64,000 nucleotides of DNA, from positions 30,656,519-30,720,518 of the forward strand of contig CM055101.1 of NCBI GenBank assembly GCA_029204225.1, written 5' to 3'. Positions 43,770-56,093 of this stretch are shown in pieces (position 1 is the stretch's first letter; every line of letters begins with the position of its first letter). This DNA is from Diphasiastrum complanatum (lineage: Eukaryota > Streptophyta > Lycopodiopsida > Lycopodiales > Lycopodiaceae). The position numbers and the translations under genes are program-made. Below the pieces are notes generated by a model. The model ran no database searches and had not been told where the DNA came from. It saw only the letters and a list, made by a program, of their open reading frames with translations.

Positions 43770-45160
43770 TTGTACTCTATTGTTATCCTCCTCTTCTTCT
43801 TCTTCTCTATACGGGCCTTCAGCTCCACGTGCTCTTCAGTAGATATATGGACGGCTAGTGAGGAGGATATGGAGATTGAACGGTCCAAAATCACCATAAG
43901 ATCCCAATTATGCCTTGTCTTGACAATTTCTACCCAATTCTTGCATTTTTATTACATGTTACACAAGGTGCTTTTAATCTGGACCTTATAAAGTATGAAG
44001 AAATGGATTTTTCCATTGGGTCAACTTAGGATAAAAATTGGCTTGGCCTTACCATATTTTTTTATGGTCTCACACATCTTTTATGGCAAAATTTTCTTGA
44101 TAAATCCTTGTGTGAAGGATGATCGATGCTACTCAAAACCTCACCCAAACTTTATGAAAATTTTTATAAAAGTTAAAGCACTCTGAAGCCGGTATCTGAG
44201 GGGGAAGGTCTTGGGCATCTGCCTCCAATAAAGACTTCATTGTGTTTTGACTTTCATAAAAACTTCCATAAAGCTTGACCAAGGTCACACCTGTCATTTT
44301 GGGTGGCAATGTTCATCCTTTACATAAGGGAATGGTGTTTCTCCTTGAACTTTTTATTGGCCTTCCAACCAGGGTGGAAGGTCAAGAAAATTTTGGCCAT
44401 CCCCTTTGTAATGCCATTTGTCAAGTTTTCCTTTTTTTGAGTTTTTGCAAAAAAATCAATTCTTAAAAAAAGTATGGCCCATCTTGTTCTTTCTAAATTG
44501 TGGACATGTGCATCAAAGCAATTACAATGTACTAGCAGTTATATGAACAGATGTACAATGTTAGAACAAACCAAACCCAAGAACACAAGGCTCCAATATG
44601 TCATCATTGTAGTGGTAAGATCCAAGCTTGCATTAGTTTGGTGGATATTTACCTCTTACCAAACTAGTCCCACTATCCTTGACAATTGTTTTTTTAGGTT
44701 TTAAGAGTTGTGGTGTGTTTGTGGGTGTGATGTTTAGCTATTAAAATCATAGGATCAAATATTTTAGGACATGTAAAAGATCATTGGACTACATTCATTA
44801 GCTTTGAAGTTGGTTTTGTCGAGCAAACTAGACATGCAAATAATTTTGACAATACCAAGGCTTTTAATTAAATGGAAAAATAAAACAATAAATACACATG
44901 CTAGAATTGAATTTTTCAACATAAAATGTCAAGGGAAAGCCGCAATCATTAATGTCTGTGTAGCTCATCAGAAGGAGAATCTAGTGACGAGGCCATCAAT
45001 GTGAATAAGGTAAGTTTATGTGAAGTCAATTTACCATATTGTGTTAATTATTGTCGATTTTTGCGAGAAACAACTTGCAATTTTTTGTAGGCTAACTATT
45101 ATCAAGAACGAATGTGGTGCACCTACGTCAGATGCAACAGAAAAGTAATATGCTAAAGAT
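43770..45160. other. No gene recognised
   Basis: Intergenic-type sequence. Short frames without domains. Confidence 0.45.
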
Positions 45161-45163
45161 TCA

Positions 45164-46190
45164 TTGTCAATGAACACTTGTGGAAGTACGGACGTAGAGT
45201 GGATGGTCAAACATCAAATCCAGAAGAGATTAACGTTTGCTTTAAAAGCTAACACATCTATTGAATTTTTTGAATATTATGAAAATGAGATATTCCTACG
45301 CAAAGAAGCCAACATTCCCTTGTATCCAAGAGTATCTTTTTCTCGACTACCAACAGCACTTCTCCTTCTAAACTTACAAGTTACGTACAAATGGAGTTCT
45401 AGTAGTATTATGTCATTGTTCAGGTATGCACAAACCCTAAATGCATTATATTGTTTGTAAGGATTTAGGCACTCATTTTGCTAGGGTTACACACCCATTT
45501 TTATAACAGCAATATTATCTTGTAGTTTCTTACAAAAAATACTTCCAAAAGACAATGTGATGTTGGGAACATAAAACGAAGCTCGAGATATGTTGAGCAA
45601 GCTTGGAATGGATTACGAAAAGATTCATTTATGTCCAAATGATCACATTTTACATAGGGGTGTGCATTTAGAAAAAAATTAATGTCCAATATGTAACACA
45701 CCACGATAGAGAACAAATGCACAAGGATCGAGTGTTATGTCATTTTCATGTCATTCCATGACTACAACATTTTTTTTGATGCGGCAACTAGTAGATTGGC
45801 ATGCTAAGAATAAATTTATGGATGATGTGATGCGGGTACCAAGTGACTCACCTGCGTGGAAACGTATTGATGAGCAATGGTCCGAGTTAAAAAATGAACC
45901 TCTTCATTTATGACATGGTTTAGCAATGGATGGCTGATATTCCTCCATGGTTGAGTATAAAGACGAGACATTTGTTTCTTGCTATATTGGTTCTAGGAAA
46001 ATACAAAGTTTAGAATATGGATGTTAACCTATAATCATTGATTGAAGAATTGTCCAAGGTTTGGAATGGTGTCAATGTGTATGACATCTCAAGGCCTTTG
46101 TAAGAAAGAAGTTTCACTCTTCATGGAATTCCAATGTGGACAATGCATGACTATCCTAGTTTGAGTGAATGTTCAGATATGAATAATCAT
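45164..46190 (+). pseudogene. CACTA (En/Spm-type) transposase fragment
   Basis: Pieces across three frames match the TNP2-type transposase. 45300-45430 reads IPLYPRVSFSRLPTALLLLN and YKWSSSSIMSLF. 45590-45660 reads LGMDYEKIHLCPNDHILYRG. 45790-46090 reads WHAKNKFMDDVMRVPSDSPA, WKRIDEQWSELKNEP, and in another frame NGVNVYDISRP, followed by a nucleotide match to a TLHG...MWTMHDYP segment. Stops and shifts throughout. Neither CACTA terminus was identified, so this is a relic. Confidence 0.72.
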
Positions 46191-46641
46191 TATTTGAAAT
46201 GTTAATAATAATCATTCATTCTCACGATATATTACATCTCATAAATATATTCGAACTTTCTAATGCAATCATAAATGCAAGTTTTACAATATATGGATAC
46301 AAAGAATGCTACATCTATGGGCCAAATTTGAAAAGTTGTCATACTATGAATTTGTTAAGAAAAGTGATATACGAAAAATCATTGAAAATACCCAATTGAT
46401 CTCATGTTTCAAACAAAGCAAAGGTGAGCTTGGAGAAGACCAGAAGATGGCCCTTTAATCATGTCTCCACCCATCCGAATGGGACTAAAAGATTGGTACA
46501 ATGAGTGGATCAAAACCTTGATGTAAACAGTTCTTGGGTTAAGTCAATTGAAAGCATGAAGAGGTTGTCGATATTCCAATTATTACCCTATTGGAACAAT
46601 CTCTTAATCAATCACCTCTTGGATCATATGCACTAACGTTC

Positions 46642-46815
46642 TGTTCGTTTTTTATAGGCATAGTCATGCTTAGGAAAAGAGTAATATAGCTCATTCCGTT
46701 GCGCACAAACACTTTCCATTCGAGTTCATTTCTCGTTCGTTTCTTTTCATGTTCGTTTTCTTTTCGAGCTATTTTAGTTTCTCACATAGTCTTTCTCCAA
46801 CATGGTATCAGAGCT
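46642..46815 (+). mobile_element. Copia-type LTR end and primer binding site (plus strand)
   Basis: CTCCAACA is followed directly by TGGTATCAGAGCT (46803-46815), an exact initiator-Met tRNA primer site. A possible LTR start TGTTCG at 46642 would give a short LTR of about 160 bp; the left edge is uncertain. No sense-strand gag follows; an antisense ORF reaches right up to this junction. Confidence 0.55.
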
Positions 46816-47956
46816 ATTTTCGTAGCCTGATAAGCTTGGAGATGTTGCACTAAGAAATTTTGGATCTGGTCCTCGACGTTGATTGGTCTTCTGAACAATG
46901 GTCTGGTCCCTGGGGCAGATGGAACTGTTTGTGTTGCCTGTGGAACTGGCTCTACTTCTTCTACCTCTGGTGCTCCACCATGTTCCATGCCTGAATCCAA
47001 ACCTGTATCCAATCCTGTCTTTTCTTGTTGTTAAGGCGAGAATTGTGGTATCAATGGAACGTTGATCGGAGAGTTAGAATCCAAAACCTGAGCGTCAGCC
47101 TTTTCATATTCATTGATGGTTGCTTTGGTCTTTGCCAACTCAGTTAAGGCCGTATCCTTGAATCTGTCAAAACGGCCTTGGAATACTTGAAGGGCCACTT
47201 TATAAGTTTCAACTTTTTTGAACAAATACTCGATTTTCGTCAGAGTTACCGGATGATCAGAAATTTGTGTCCGAAGATACGCATCATGCTCAAGGGTGGT
47301 CACATCCAATTCACATTGGAGACATGTGCAATCTTGTTCAGCCATCTGCAGTTGACCTTGGAGCAGCTGCACTTGTTGCTTGGCATCTTGCACGACCCTG
47401 TCCACTTGGTCTTGGGCGGTTGTAGGGCATTTTGCAGTGTACTGACATAATCTTCTAGGCGATCAGCCGATTGCTGTGTTTTCTTCATCTCAGCTTTAGA
47501 CTTTGCTTCGTGCTGCTTGGCGATCTTCAACTCTTTGTCCAACTGGATGATTTTTTGGCTAATAAGTGTATTCTTTGAGCCCATGTTTGATATGTGTTGT
47601 TCCATTTCTTTTTTCTTATCCAGCATAAACGAGATCACTTCCGCAAGACTTGAGACTAAATTGAGAGCATCACCATAATCTATTATCAAAGATATCTTCT
47701 TCCTCATAGCCCTCAGATACCGTGGAGTCAAACTATTTTGGTGACTTGACAGCTTGCCCGACCCGAATTGTATCTGACACCTGAGCTGCTACGATTTCTT
47801 GTGGTTCCTCTTGAAGAGTGTCTTCAAAAATATTCTCGGATTCATGGACAGTCTCAAATCCTCTTCCGGGGGATTGAAGTTCAAAGGTGCTGGGCTTTGG
47901 GGCATGACAAAAACTTCTGAGGCCCCAAGGGGATCGAAATCATCGAACATGTCCAT
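46782..47956 (-). pseudogene. Unrecognised acidic and coiled-coil protein, decayed
   Basis: A likely start is ATG 47956 (MDMFDDFDPLGASEVFVMPQ). An acidic N-terminal part is followed by long heptad-rich helices at about 47300-47690 (EMEQHISNMGSKNTLISQKI, KELKIAKQHEAKSKAEM) and, after a frameshift near 47405, DRVVQDAKQQVQLLQGQLQM. A TAA at 47031-47033 is followed in the same frame by a Pro/Glu-rich tail that runs into the primer site at 46803. At least one more shift lies near 47820. It could be a gag-like ORF of an unclassified retroelement or a captured gene; I cannot name it. It is antisense to the LTR at 46.8 kb. Confidence 0.5.
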
Positions 47957-48099
47957 GATGCTGGAATTCTAATTTTCTCCTACTCATCCCTTCGTCCTCC
48001 TTCTACTCTCAAAAATTATATCTCTCTGAATCAGTCTGCAAAATACACGCAAAGTCGAATCAGGCAGAACTGCAAAGCCATCGCTAGATTACGGTCTAA

Positions 48100-48812
48100 C
48101 CGAAGAGAACCGTTAAATCAATGTTTACGGAGAAGCATGACTCAAACCGCAAACCACAAAAAACTACAAACCGCAAGGGAGTCGTTAAAATCCATAGGTT
48201 ACTATCTACGAGCACTTGCGAAATCTCGTCGACCACCGCAAGTGACCTTCTTACGATCTCCTATGATGGAAGCTATGACCAGAGTCAACTCTCCTCAACC
48301 GTTTAAAAACGTAAGCAACCTACTTATGGTTATCAACGAAGTCGACCAGCGACAACGATTTACGAGTTCTTACGAAGTCAACTAACAACGGTTGACCCAT
48401 CTCATCGTTTAGCTCCATAAGTTATCACTTACAGTTATCAACGAAGGAAGCAAACGATCACCTACAAAGCAAACGATCAACAATTGATCGAACGACCAAC
48501 GGTTGTTCAAACGATTGCAGACAGACTACGGCCGTCTCGACCTACATCCTTGCACTACGACGCATATGTTACTCTGTGCTTCTCCTCCTTCACAATGCCC
48601 CAATAACGGATCTACGGATCTTGTTTAAACGGCTGTTAAACATCTCGTAAACTATAATTACAATAAATCAAGAGACTCTGACAGCTATAAATATCTATCT
48701 GAGCGAAGAAAAGGGGGTGATAGGTGTTGTTGAGCTGAACAATTTGTAGATGCACAGAGTGATCAAACGACAAAAAAGATCTGAAATAGCTAGCTCCTTA
48801 GAGTTAGTAATT

Positions 48813-48850
<38 letters not shown>

Positions 48851-49026
48851 CAGAACTGTAGCCATTGTTTCAGAATCTGTAAGTAGGAATATGCGCTTAT
48901 CAGCACTACTGTATTGTGTTCCAATTCTCTCTATTATACAGATTTGCTACTATTCAATTATTACGTTTTTGATTGAATGCAATTGTCTCTCTCACTCTCT
49001 TGCACACAAACACGGTTATCAGAGAC
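48100..49026 (+). mobile_element. Probable LTR with TATA box and variant primer site (plus strand)
   Basis: A TATA-like GCTATAAATATC at about 48681 and a (CA)n tract (48818-48847) precede ACACAAACA and GGTTATCAGAGAC (49014-49026), one insertion away from the copia primer site TGGTATCAGAGC. The left edge is not defined. The sequence differs from the LTR at 46.8 kb. The following 280 bp have no gag. Confidence 0.45.
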
Positions 49027-49308
49027 AGAGGATCGCATGGCTGTTTAAGATGCCTAATGCTTCACAATCCTACTGTTACAACAGTCTCAGACTCCTACTC
49101 TAATAACCCGAAAGGAAGCAACAAGCTTTTGATTTCATTCCCTAGTCAATCCACGTTTCTGAAGTCTCAGTTATTATTGTGTTTATAGTCTTCATTATTT
49201 TCTTACTATTGGTAGAGACATCGTTTACATCGTAATCGCCTCTCGTGTTCTGTTTCTATCACGGCTCCGCTGCAGTTGCAATCAATCATAGACAAGTAGA
49301 CCACCATT

Positions 49309-50360
49309 TCAGATTATAGACCAACACATGAAATATTGGGTATTTGACGAAACAACTCTCATTTGTGGGGGTGAGGCGACCTGGGCATCTGTGACAGGAA
49401 TGGTAGCCCCAATAGTCAGAGACTGTCCTTGAGAGGAAGTAGAGGTGAGGGAAGCATCAGAGGCGGGGGAAATTGGTAGTTCAGTGCGGATGGCAGTGGG
49501 AGGTGAAAGCGCAGCTGAAGATGTCTGCCTAGTCCTTCGACGTGACGCGGGAGGCAAGTCAGGAATAGCGATCTCGCTGTGTACATGTCGACGACTATGT
49601 GAGGTAGATGCCTGGTGAGATGATTCTGCCGGTGCTTCTTCATAGATAGAAAATATGAAATCTGCAACAAACCCATGAAGCCTGTCCTCCAGGTAAGAGG
49701 TGGACAATAGAGAGAGGAGAGGGCCAGCCGCAAATTGCTGCTTGGTATTCTCCTTGATTGCTCTCTTCAACTCTCCAAAAATCGTTTTATACTAGTTATA
49801 AGACTTGAGGGGGCCAGATCCTATCTTGTAGTTGGATTCAACAATACGATGCAGGATCTGTGAGGAAATATGTTCCTTCTTGAGGTTGCCAACCATATAT
49901 AGTTGTTTAGAAGCTGAGGTGTTGGATGATAGGATCTCAGATGGAGTCTAGGAGATACTCATCATGATTCCAGTAGAACTCGACGGAGGTGTCTATGAAC
50001 GGCTTGATCACGTTCTTGGTATGCTTATGGTTTGGAGATGGCTCCTTATCAGATGTGATTTCTATGGCTGCAAGGGCGGCTTCAATAACACACATTTTGT
50101 GTGTGGTATTCTAGAATGTGACATAAAATTTAGACTTGGCCTTGGTCCACGTGCTAAAGGCCATGGTAATAAATGCATGTTACTTTTTTCAGAGAAGGCG
50201 CGCTCGTAGATTCTCATTGCCATGAGAAAAGGCCTGCCAAGGGTCATCCACTGAGTGACCATACTTGTGCTAGGGAGCATCATGATGTCCATTGCAGTTG
50301 GGACACCATGATGGATGGAGTATTTTGGAGACTGAGAGGTGTCGGTAGAAGACACGGTGA
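49309..50360 (-). pseudogene. Unrecognised decayed ORF antisense to the LTR at 49 kb
   Basis: Coherent but broken protein: MAMRIYERAFSEKSNMHLLP and WPLARGPRPSLNF (50062-50230), then ALAAIEITSDKEPSPNHKHT, then KKEHISSQILHRIVESNYKI, then after a TAG IFGELKRAIKENTKQQFAAG and a Ser/Thr/Pro-rich tail (49309-49640). The helical body plus disordered tail recalls gag-like or plant-mobile-domain-like proteins, but I cannot assign a family. With the coiled-coil ORF at 46.8-47.9 kb it may form one minus-strand element split by the LTR insertion (inference). Confidence 0.4.
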
Positions 50361-51573
50361 CTAGAAAGTAAGTGCGAGAGTATATCAGAAAGTAGGAAAA
50401 AGTTGGCCGAAAGTTTTGGTCGCGAAATTTTTTTCAAGAGCTCCGATAGCACAAGTGACAAATGAATCGAATTCAGCCTACTTATATGTGAATTTGGAGG
50501 GTCCATTACACAAAATACGAGTGTGGCTGATCAGTTGTAGACAAAAATTTGCAGGCTTGCTCAGTATTGTGAAAATAGCTTTCAAAATTATCAGTGAAGG
50601 TTTCGGACAAAAATAACAGTTTGGCAAATATTCTGAAGCTCTGGTGGATGACGGATCATCCATGACAGTCACTATGATTCACAGACGGATGTCGTGATAT
50701 GGACAAATGCATTAACAACTATTGACTGCCAAGCATGTCAATATGAATCAGATCCAGAACCTAGTACATCTTCACCCACACACCAATCACATTTGGGGTG
50801 GATATGATAAACGTAGCATGGCTATCAGCGGAGCCTATTGAGAACCCAGTGGACGATGATCAGTTGAGCTTCTTGAGCTCCAGATTTGATCAGTTCTGCA
50901 CAGGTATCAGGGCTCCCTGAGCCAAAGGATTTATCGTTTGATTGCCCACTTTATGGTCCACTCCGCGCCTTGTTGCTTATGCACCTTGATTTCTCTCCTT
51001 TTCCCAGCCTGATCTTGATACTTTTCATTTTTGGCTCTTTGAGGTAGGCAAAGATTGAGTACGCCGCAATGCACCTCTCACTTAGCTTGAAGTAGCTGTC
51101 TTTGAATCAATCCAAATGTAACCATTATAACAAGAAGAATGCTCAAAGTGATAGCCGGGTGATTTACTAGAATTATGTAACCTATTAAATGCCATATACA
51201 GGATCAAACTTGTTTGGTGCTTGTACTACAACACACCTTACATTCTTTTTTGTCCCTAATGAGCAAGGTTAGTGTGCATCTTAACTTAGGTTAGGGAAGC
51301 CTAGTGAAGTTATGAAATAACAAAAGTTAACTCAAGTTTAGTCACCGTCAGTGATAGTTTGATTATGATTGGAGTTGGCGTTAACTCTTATTGGACAACT
51401 AGTGATGGACACTGGGAATGAGAGTTAACTATATGTGCATGGTGAGGTCGCCTAGGGTTGTATGCTGGTGTAGGCACCCATACCTCGATTTAGGGTTTAG
51501 GGTTTGCTAGTATCACGAAGTAAAACACTAACTCAAACTTGACTTTTGAAGCAAACTCTGCTGAATCAGCATA
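50361..51573. other. No gene recognised
   Basis: Intergenic-type sequence with short frames only. It includes GGTTTAGGGTTTAGGGTTTG-like telomere-type words near 51487-51508. Confidence 0.45.
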
Positions 51574-51586
51574 TGTGAAACCAAGA
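51574..51586 (+). repeat. Left 13-bp direct repeat flanking element B
   Basis: TGTGAAACCAAGA, identical to 52337-52349. Likely a target-site duplication made by insertion of element B. Confidence 0.75.
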
Positions 51587-52331
51587 TTGCAGTCCGCGTT
51601 CCGGAACGCGATCCGGGATTTCCCATTTAGGGTTTCTCGGAACGCAAATTTTTTTTTTTTGTATAGTTGTCAATATGGGTATCATGTGAAAGGATATCAA
51701 AAAAGCAATTGTTATGCAGATCTGTTGCTTGGTTTCAGATGGTTGTGGGCTACATTGATTAGAAATCTGGACATCAGTAGATGGTTTAAGAAAACTGGCT
51801 GCATTTTCATATGGTTTCAGAAATTTGGACTGTGTAGTCTGCCGACTGTTTCGGGTGCGAAACACCAAAAAGTGTGTTTTCACTCAGGGAGTTGGAAGGC
51901 CAAATCATGAAAAGGCCTTACCGCCATTGGGGGGCGTTGCCCCCCAAACCCTCCATCGGGAGGCTACTGCCCCCCGGAACCCCTGTTTCTCAGGGGGCTA
52001 CCACCCCCCAAAAACCCCGTTTCTCGGGGGGCTACCGTCCCCCGAACCCACTATTTCAGCTATTCCAAAAGAAGTATACAATTTCTGCCAATCTAATGAA
52101 AGCTCCTTCTAACTCTTTCTATCATTTTCTAACAGAAAACGGAATCAGTAGATCTACAAACCATTGGCATCAGAACACCATTCAAAACTGATTCAGTTAG
52201 TATTAAACTCGAAAAAAAAAAAAGTTTGGCCATTACTACTTTTCCAACACAAAAAGAAAAAAGAAAAAAGAGTCGCGGATCGCTTACGTGCACGATCCGG
52301 AACGTTTTTGCAGCGGATCGATCCGCTGCAA
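51587..52331 (+). mobile_element. Element B: 745-bp non-autonomous element, second copy of the element A family
   Basis: Ends TTGCAG and CTGCAA. The subterminal zones repeat CGTTCCGGAACG and CGGATCG words (compare AACGCGTTTC in element A). The core shares with A, in order, CAATATGGGTATC, TGTGTTTTCACTCAGGGAGT, GAAAAGGCCTTACCG and a run of C/G hairpins (GGGGGGCGTTGCCCCCC, GGGGGGCTACCGTCCCCC). The core carries no intact gene. Direct repeats of 13 bp lie at or within 6 bp of both ends. Confidence 0.75.
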
Positions 52332-52336
52332 CACAG

Positions 52337-52349
52337 TGTGAAACCAAGA
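52337..52349 (+). repeat. Right 13-bp direct repeat flanking element B
   Basis: TGTGAAACCAAGA. Five bases (CACAG) separate it from the last base of CTGCAA, so the true element end may be CACAG. Confidence 0.75.
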
Positions 52350-53034
52350 GGTTACTTCATTTTCTAATCTTCAGATTGACATGTGTAATTACTTCTTGGA
52401 AAGGAAAAAGAAATATCAATCTTTCACGTGAGAAAAACTTGTTCAGAGCCTGATTTTTTCAGATCTGAGTGAGGCACCACCTTCACAATTAAAATCAGTT
52501 TGTATTCCAATCTGTAGAGTGCAATTAGGATGAAAACTATTGGTCCCCAATCTGATTTCTTCAAATTCCTCATGTGCACACTAGAAACCCACAAAATTAA
52601 GTTTATTTTGTGTTTTATTAACACGACAACATTAGTCTCAAGATTTTTTTTTTTTTTCTGCCTTTAAAATGTACCTAAAGCTCTACGAATGAGTACCATC
52701 ACAAGCTTAAATCACATTTGAATCAATAGTTAAAACTTCGAGGATATGAGTAGATCTTTGCATACTAGGAAAATATTATTGCCATAGCAAGCCATAACTA
52801 TGTGTCCATTATGGGGCATGAAGAGGCAATTGTTTTAGGCTCATGCCTCATACTATGAACAACTGCAATCAGAAGAAAAGAAAACATAGTGGAAAGTTCT
52901 TGTCGATCGCACACTCCATAGTCAAATAGAAAAGTTTTCACTTGCTAATAGCAATAGCGATTGCTAATAGCTAACATACAAAGATGGCAGTGTCACGACG
53001 ATATGAGGAGAGAATAAGGCATGGAAAGGAAGGA
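52350..53034. other. No gene recognised
   Basis: A/T-rich sequence with a T run at 52646-52660. No domains. Confidence 0.45.
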
Positions 53035-54010
53035 GGCTGCAAATAGTTAAACTCTCCAAGCTCCTTGTGAAACCAACACACTATATATGCTCAAGCACCC
53101 CTTAACCTTGACACATCCTAACATCGACACATGTCAAAATCCATGCACAATTAACAATTTCCACTTGGCAGTACCATAGGCAATCTAGTAGGTAGACTGT
53201 CTGACACGTATCACTCACACATTGAACCAAGTGTTCCACTGAGCTTATGACACGTCCTGTTGGCCTTTCTTTTGACCGTCCGTGACAAGTGTCAATCATG
53301 CACTGACCAAGTGTCTTAGTGAGCATATGACACGTCATGTTGACTGGTCAATCTCCCTGCTTTTAAGGAGGTCAGTCCAACAGAATCTCATGGGACCCAG
53401 CACCCCCTTAGCCATCTCAGAATTAGTAACTATAACTGATATTTACATTGCAATTTATGATTGTCTCCTCAAGTCAGTGACTTAGCCATATACAATTTAA
53501 TAACTACAATTTACAGTTTATATTAGTCAAAGGGATTCGAAGTACATGTGACATCCCTTCTGTCATGTATTTATATTTCTACCTTAGTGTGAACTCGTTG
53601 GACTTGTAAATTGTAAATTGTAAATATTGAAATGGCTCACAACAGCCTGTGGTGTTTTGTAAGAGAATGTAAATAGCAGGTTTTAGTTAACTTGTGAACC
53701 TGCTTGTATTTGGTATGGGGTACTGGGTCTTAATTTAGAGACTGCTAGACTGACCTCCTAAAAAGTAGGAGAGTTGACCAATCAACGGGACACTTGTCAT
53801 ATGCTCACTGGGACACTTGGTCCAGTAGTGTATGAGTGACACATGTTGAACTACTCACATGCCTATGCATTAGGGTACTACCAAGTGGTGAGTGTCGGTT
53901 GTGCATGGAGTATGCCATGTGTTGACAATAGGACAACTCAAGGTCAAGTGCTTGAGGTAGGAGGGCTTGAGAGTTCAAGAGAGGGAGCCTCTTGAGTATG
54001 CCACATCCTT
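53035..54010. mobile_element. Degenerate long inverted repeat (fold-back or MITE-like)
   Basis: 53040-53360 and 53765-54005 are alignable in opposite orientation: for example TTGACACATCCTAACATCGA and CACTTGGCAGTACC on the left against CACCAAGTG-type, GTACTACCAAGTGG and TGTTGACAATAGGACAACTC on the right. Repeated GACACGT, CAAGTGT and CATGTGTTGA words occur in both arms. A further partial copy of the left arm lies at 54135-54195. No coding content. Confidence 0.55.
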
Positions 54011-55105
54011 CTACTATGCATCAGGTGGCTAGGAGGAGATATAGCAGTAGTGCTCTTATGCGTTTATGCTAAGATCTTGATATGTACTTTAAGGAGAAAT
54101 CAATAAAGTGGATACCTGGCAAGGCTCACACTAAATCCCCTCAAGCACTCCTTACTCCCAACACATCTGAACGTCGACATATGGCAATCACTCAGTCGAG
54201 AGGCAAAAAGCCCTACCTTACCAACGACCTACCATAGAAACTCTATTGCGATTAAAAGATCTAAAAAATACTGAGTATTGAAGAAGTTATAGATAATTTC
54301 ACAAATCCTATGTGGGTTGGATTTTCAAAAAAGCAAAGAGAATAACAAGCCAAGTAGTAGAAGATGCTCAAAGGCTGTACCGAACCCTAACTGAAGATGC
54401 CAATGATGCCAAATCCCACACAAGTCTAGAAAGCAATTGCTTTGATACCAAATGTGGCACACAAGCTCACAAGCACCAAACCCTAAGTAAATATGCAAAA
54501 ATACCAAGCAGATTCGCCACTTTACTAATCTCTATCATTCGTGTTGGTTTGTATTAGTGTGTGTGGGCTTGCATGTTGCCTTGTCACGGGAGTCTAGATC
54601 TAAGTCGGAGTTTTATGTGGTTGTGCATTTGCTACAGTGAAACAAAGTAGTCATTTTATGCTCATTGAATTGTCATTGTCTACTAGTTGTCTATCTAGTG
54701 AGGGTACAGTCTTATGGTGGCAGTAAGATTTCCTCAAGTTGAGCCTCAGTCGCTCACTTATGTCAGCTTTACAGGTTTGTGTTTGTAAGTGTCTGATAGG
54801 ATGTCAACCTAGCTAGATGGAGGATGTAAGTCTCATGGTGGCAGTGGGATTTCCTCAATTTGAGCCATGTCGCTCATGTGGTCCACTTGTGTTCAAGTCG
54901 GATTGGGGACGAGTCAGTTGGTCGAGAGTGTGGTAGACTCTCTGTATGAGCATTGTGATTGCATGATACTTTGTGAGTCAAACCTGGTGGTTTGTTGTGT
55001 GCTTGAGTGTGAGTCAAGTACAAAGTAGTAGGACATGAATAACATCTTTTGGACACTCCAGACATTGCTACAAATTATTGCTTTTCACTTTTATCACATT
55101 TGAGC
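54011..55105. repeat. Intergenic sequence with a two-copy direct repeat
   Basis: TGGTGGCAGTAAGATTTCCTCAAGTTGAGCC near 54714 recurs at about 54835 as a close variant; both are followed by GTCGCTCA, giving a period near 120 bp. The remainder holds no recognisable gene. Confidence 0.5.
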
Positions 55106-55640
55106 TTAAGGGAGAGAGTTAGAAATCAGAGTTGATCGGATATACATTTTATGTAAGCTCTAAATGTGATGATGTAATTATTGTACACTTTATTTGGTTT
55201 ACTGTATATGGTTGTGATCGGGACGTGACCCGTTAGGATATATTGATCGGGCACTGATCCCATAGACGGCTACTTGGGTTAGCCGAGTAGCCACACATAG
55301 GAAGAATTAGCCTGTACAGAGTTATTTACAATACTTGCTATACTTGGGGGCATGTCCCAAGTTTGTCGGTTGAATTTGGCCATATTGGGGCCGAACTTAG
55401 TTTGATAGGTGGTAGGCCAGTTTTAGGACACCTGCCTTTTCATGCAGTTTGTGAATACTCTATATGTACAGTGTTTCTTTGTAATCTAATAGCTTTTGTT
55501 GTGCCATCTTTGAGAGCTTGTGAGGAGTGGCTATGGTGATTGTGTGATGTGATCTGCATACTGCACTAGATTTCATCGAATTTTCAACTATAGTTTCTTG
55601 AGCCAATAATTTGTAACTTGCCCTTGTATTTTTTGTTTCT
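55106..55640 (+). mobile_element. Possible LTR
   Basis: A purine-rich run AAGGGAGAGAG at 55108-55118 is followed shortly by TTGATCGGATATAC and about 500 bp with CTATATGTACAG and TGTAATCTAATAGC, the sort of sequence seen in copia LTRs. Neither edge nor a second copy was identified. Confidence 0.35.
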
Positions 55641-56093
55641 CTACTTGAGACAATCTATAGAGAGGTCAATTCACTCCTTTAGATCCTAGTTCCAACTCAA
55701 TCACATGATTCATGAACATGGTAGGAGGTCACTTCTAGGTTAGACATTTGGAAATGTATCCTTATATCTATCTTATGGCTATTGAATTTGAGCATGCACA
55801 CACCGCAACTTCAAATATGTCTTCCCTTTATAAAAATTATAAGAATATCTCCACATTCTTTCTATTTTGAAATTACCAAAACATATCACAGGAGTCTCCA
55901 ATCATTCAATACTAGATATAATACCTATGGTTTTCATATCAACAAATTGTCAACAAACCATGGTCATGTCTGTAAGGACCAAAAGAACTTAATCAGCTAA
56001 TAAAATGCTCTAAGCATCCAATTAAAGGCGAGCTAAAAATTTAACCTCTACATTAGCAACACCTTAGCATCCCACCTTAGCATCACACTAGAT
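55641..56093. other. No gene recognised
   Basis: Short intergenic stretch between the possible LTR and gypsy element A. Confidence 0.5.

Noticed and set aside
51487-51508. Interstitial telomere array
   Set aside because: Only two or three TTTAGGG-like words are present, too few to distinguish from chance.
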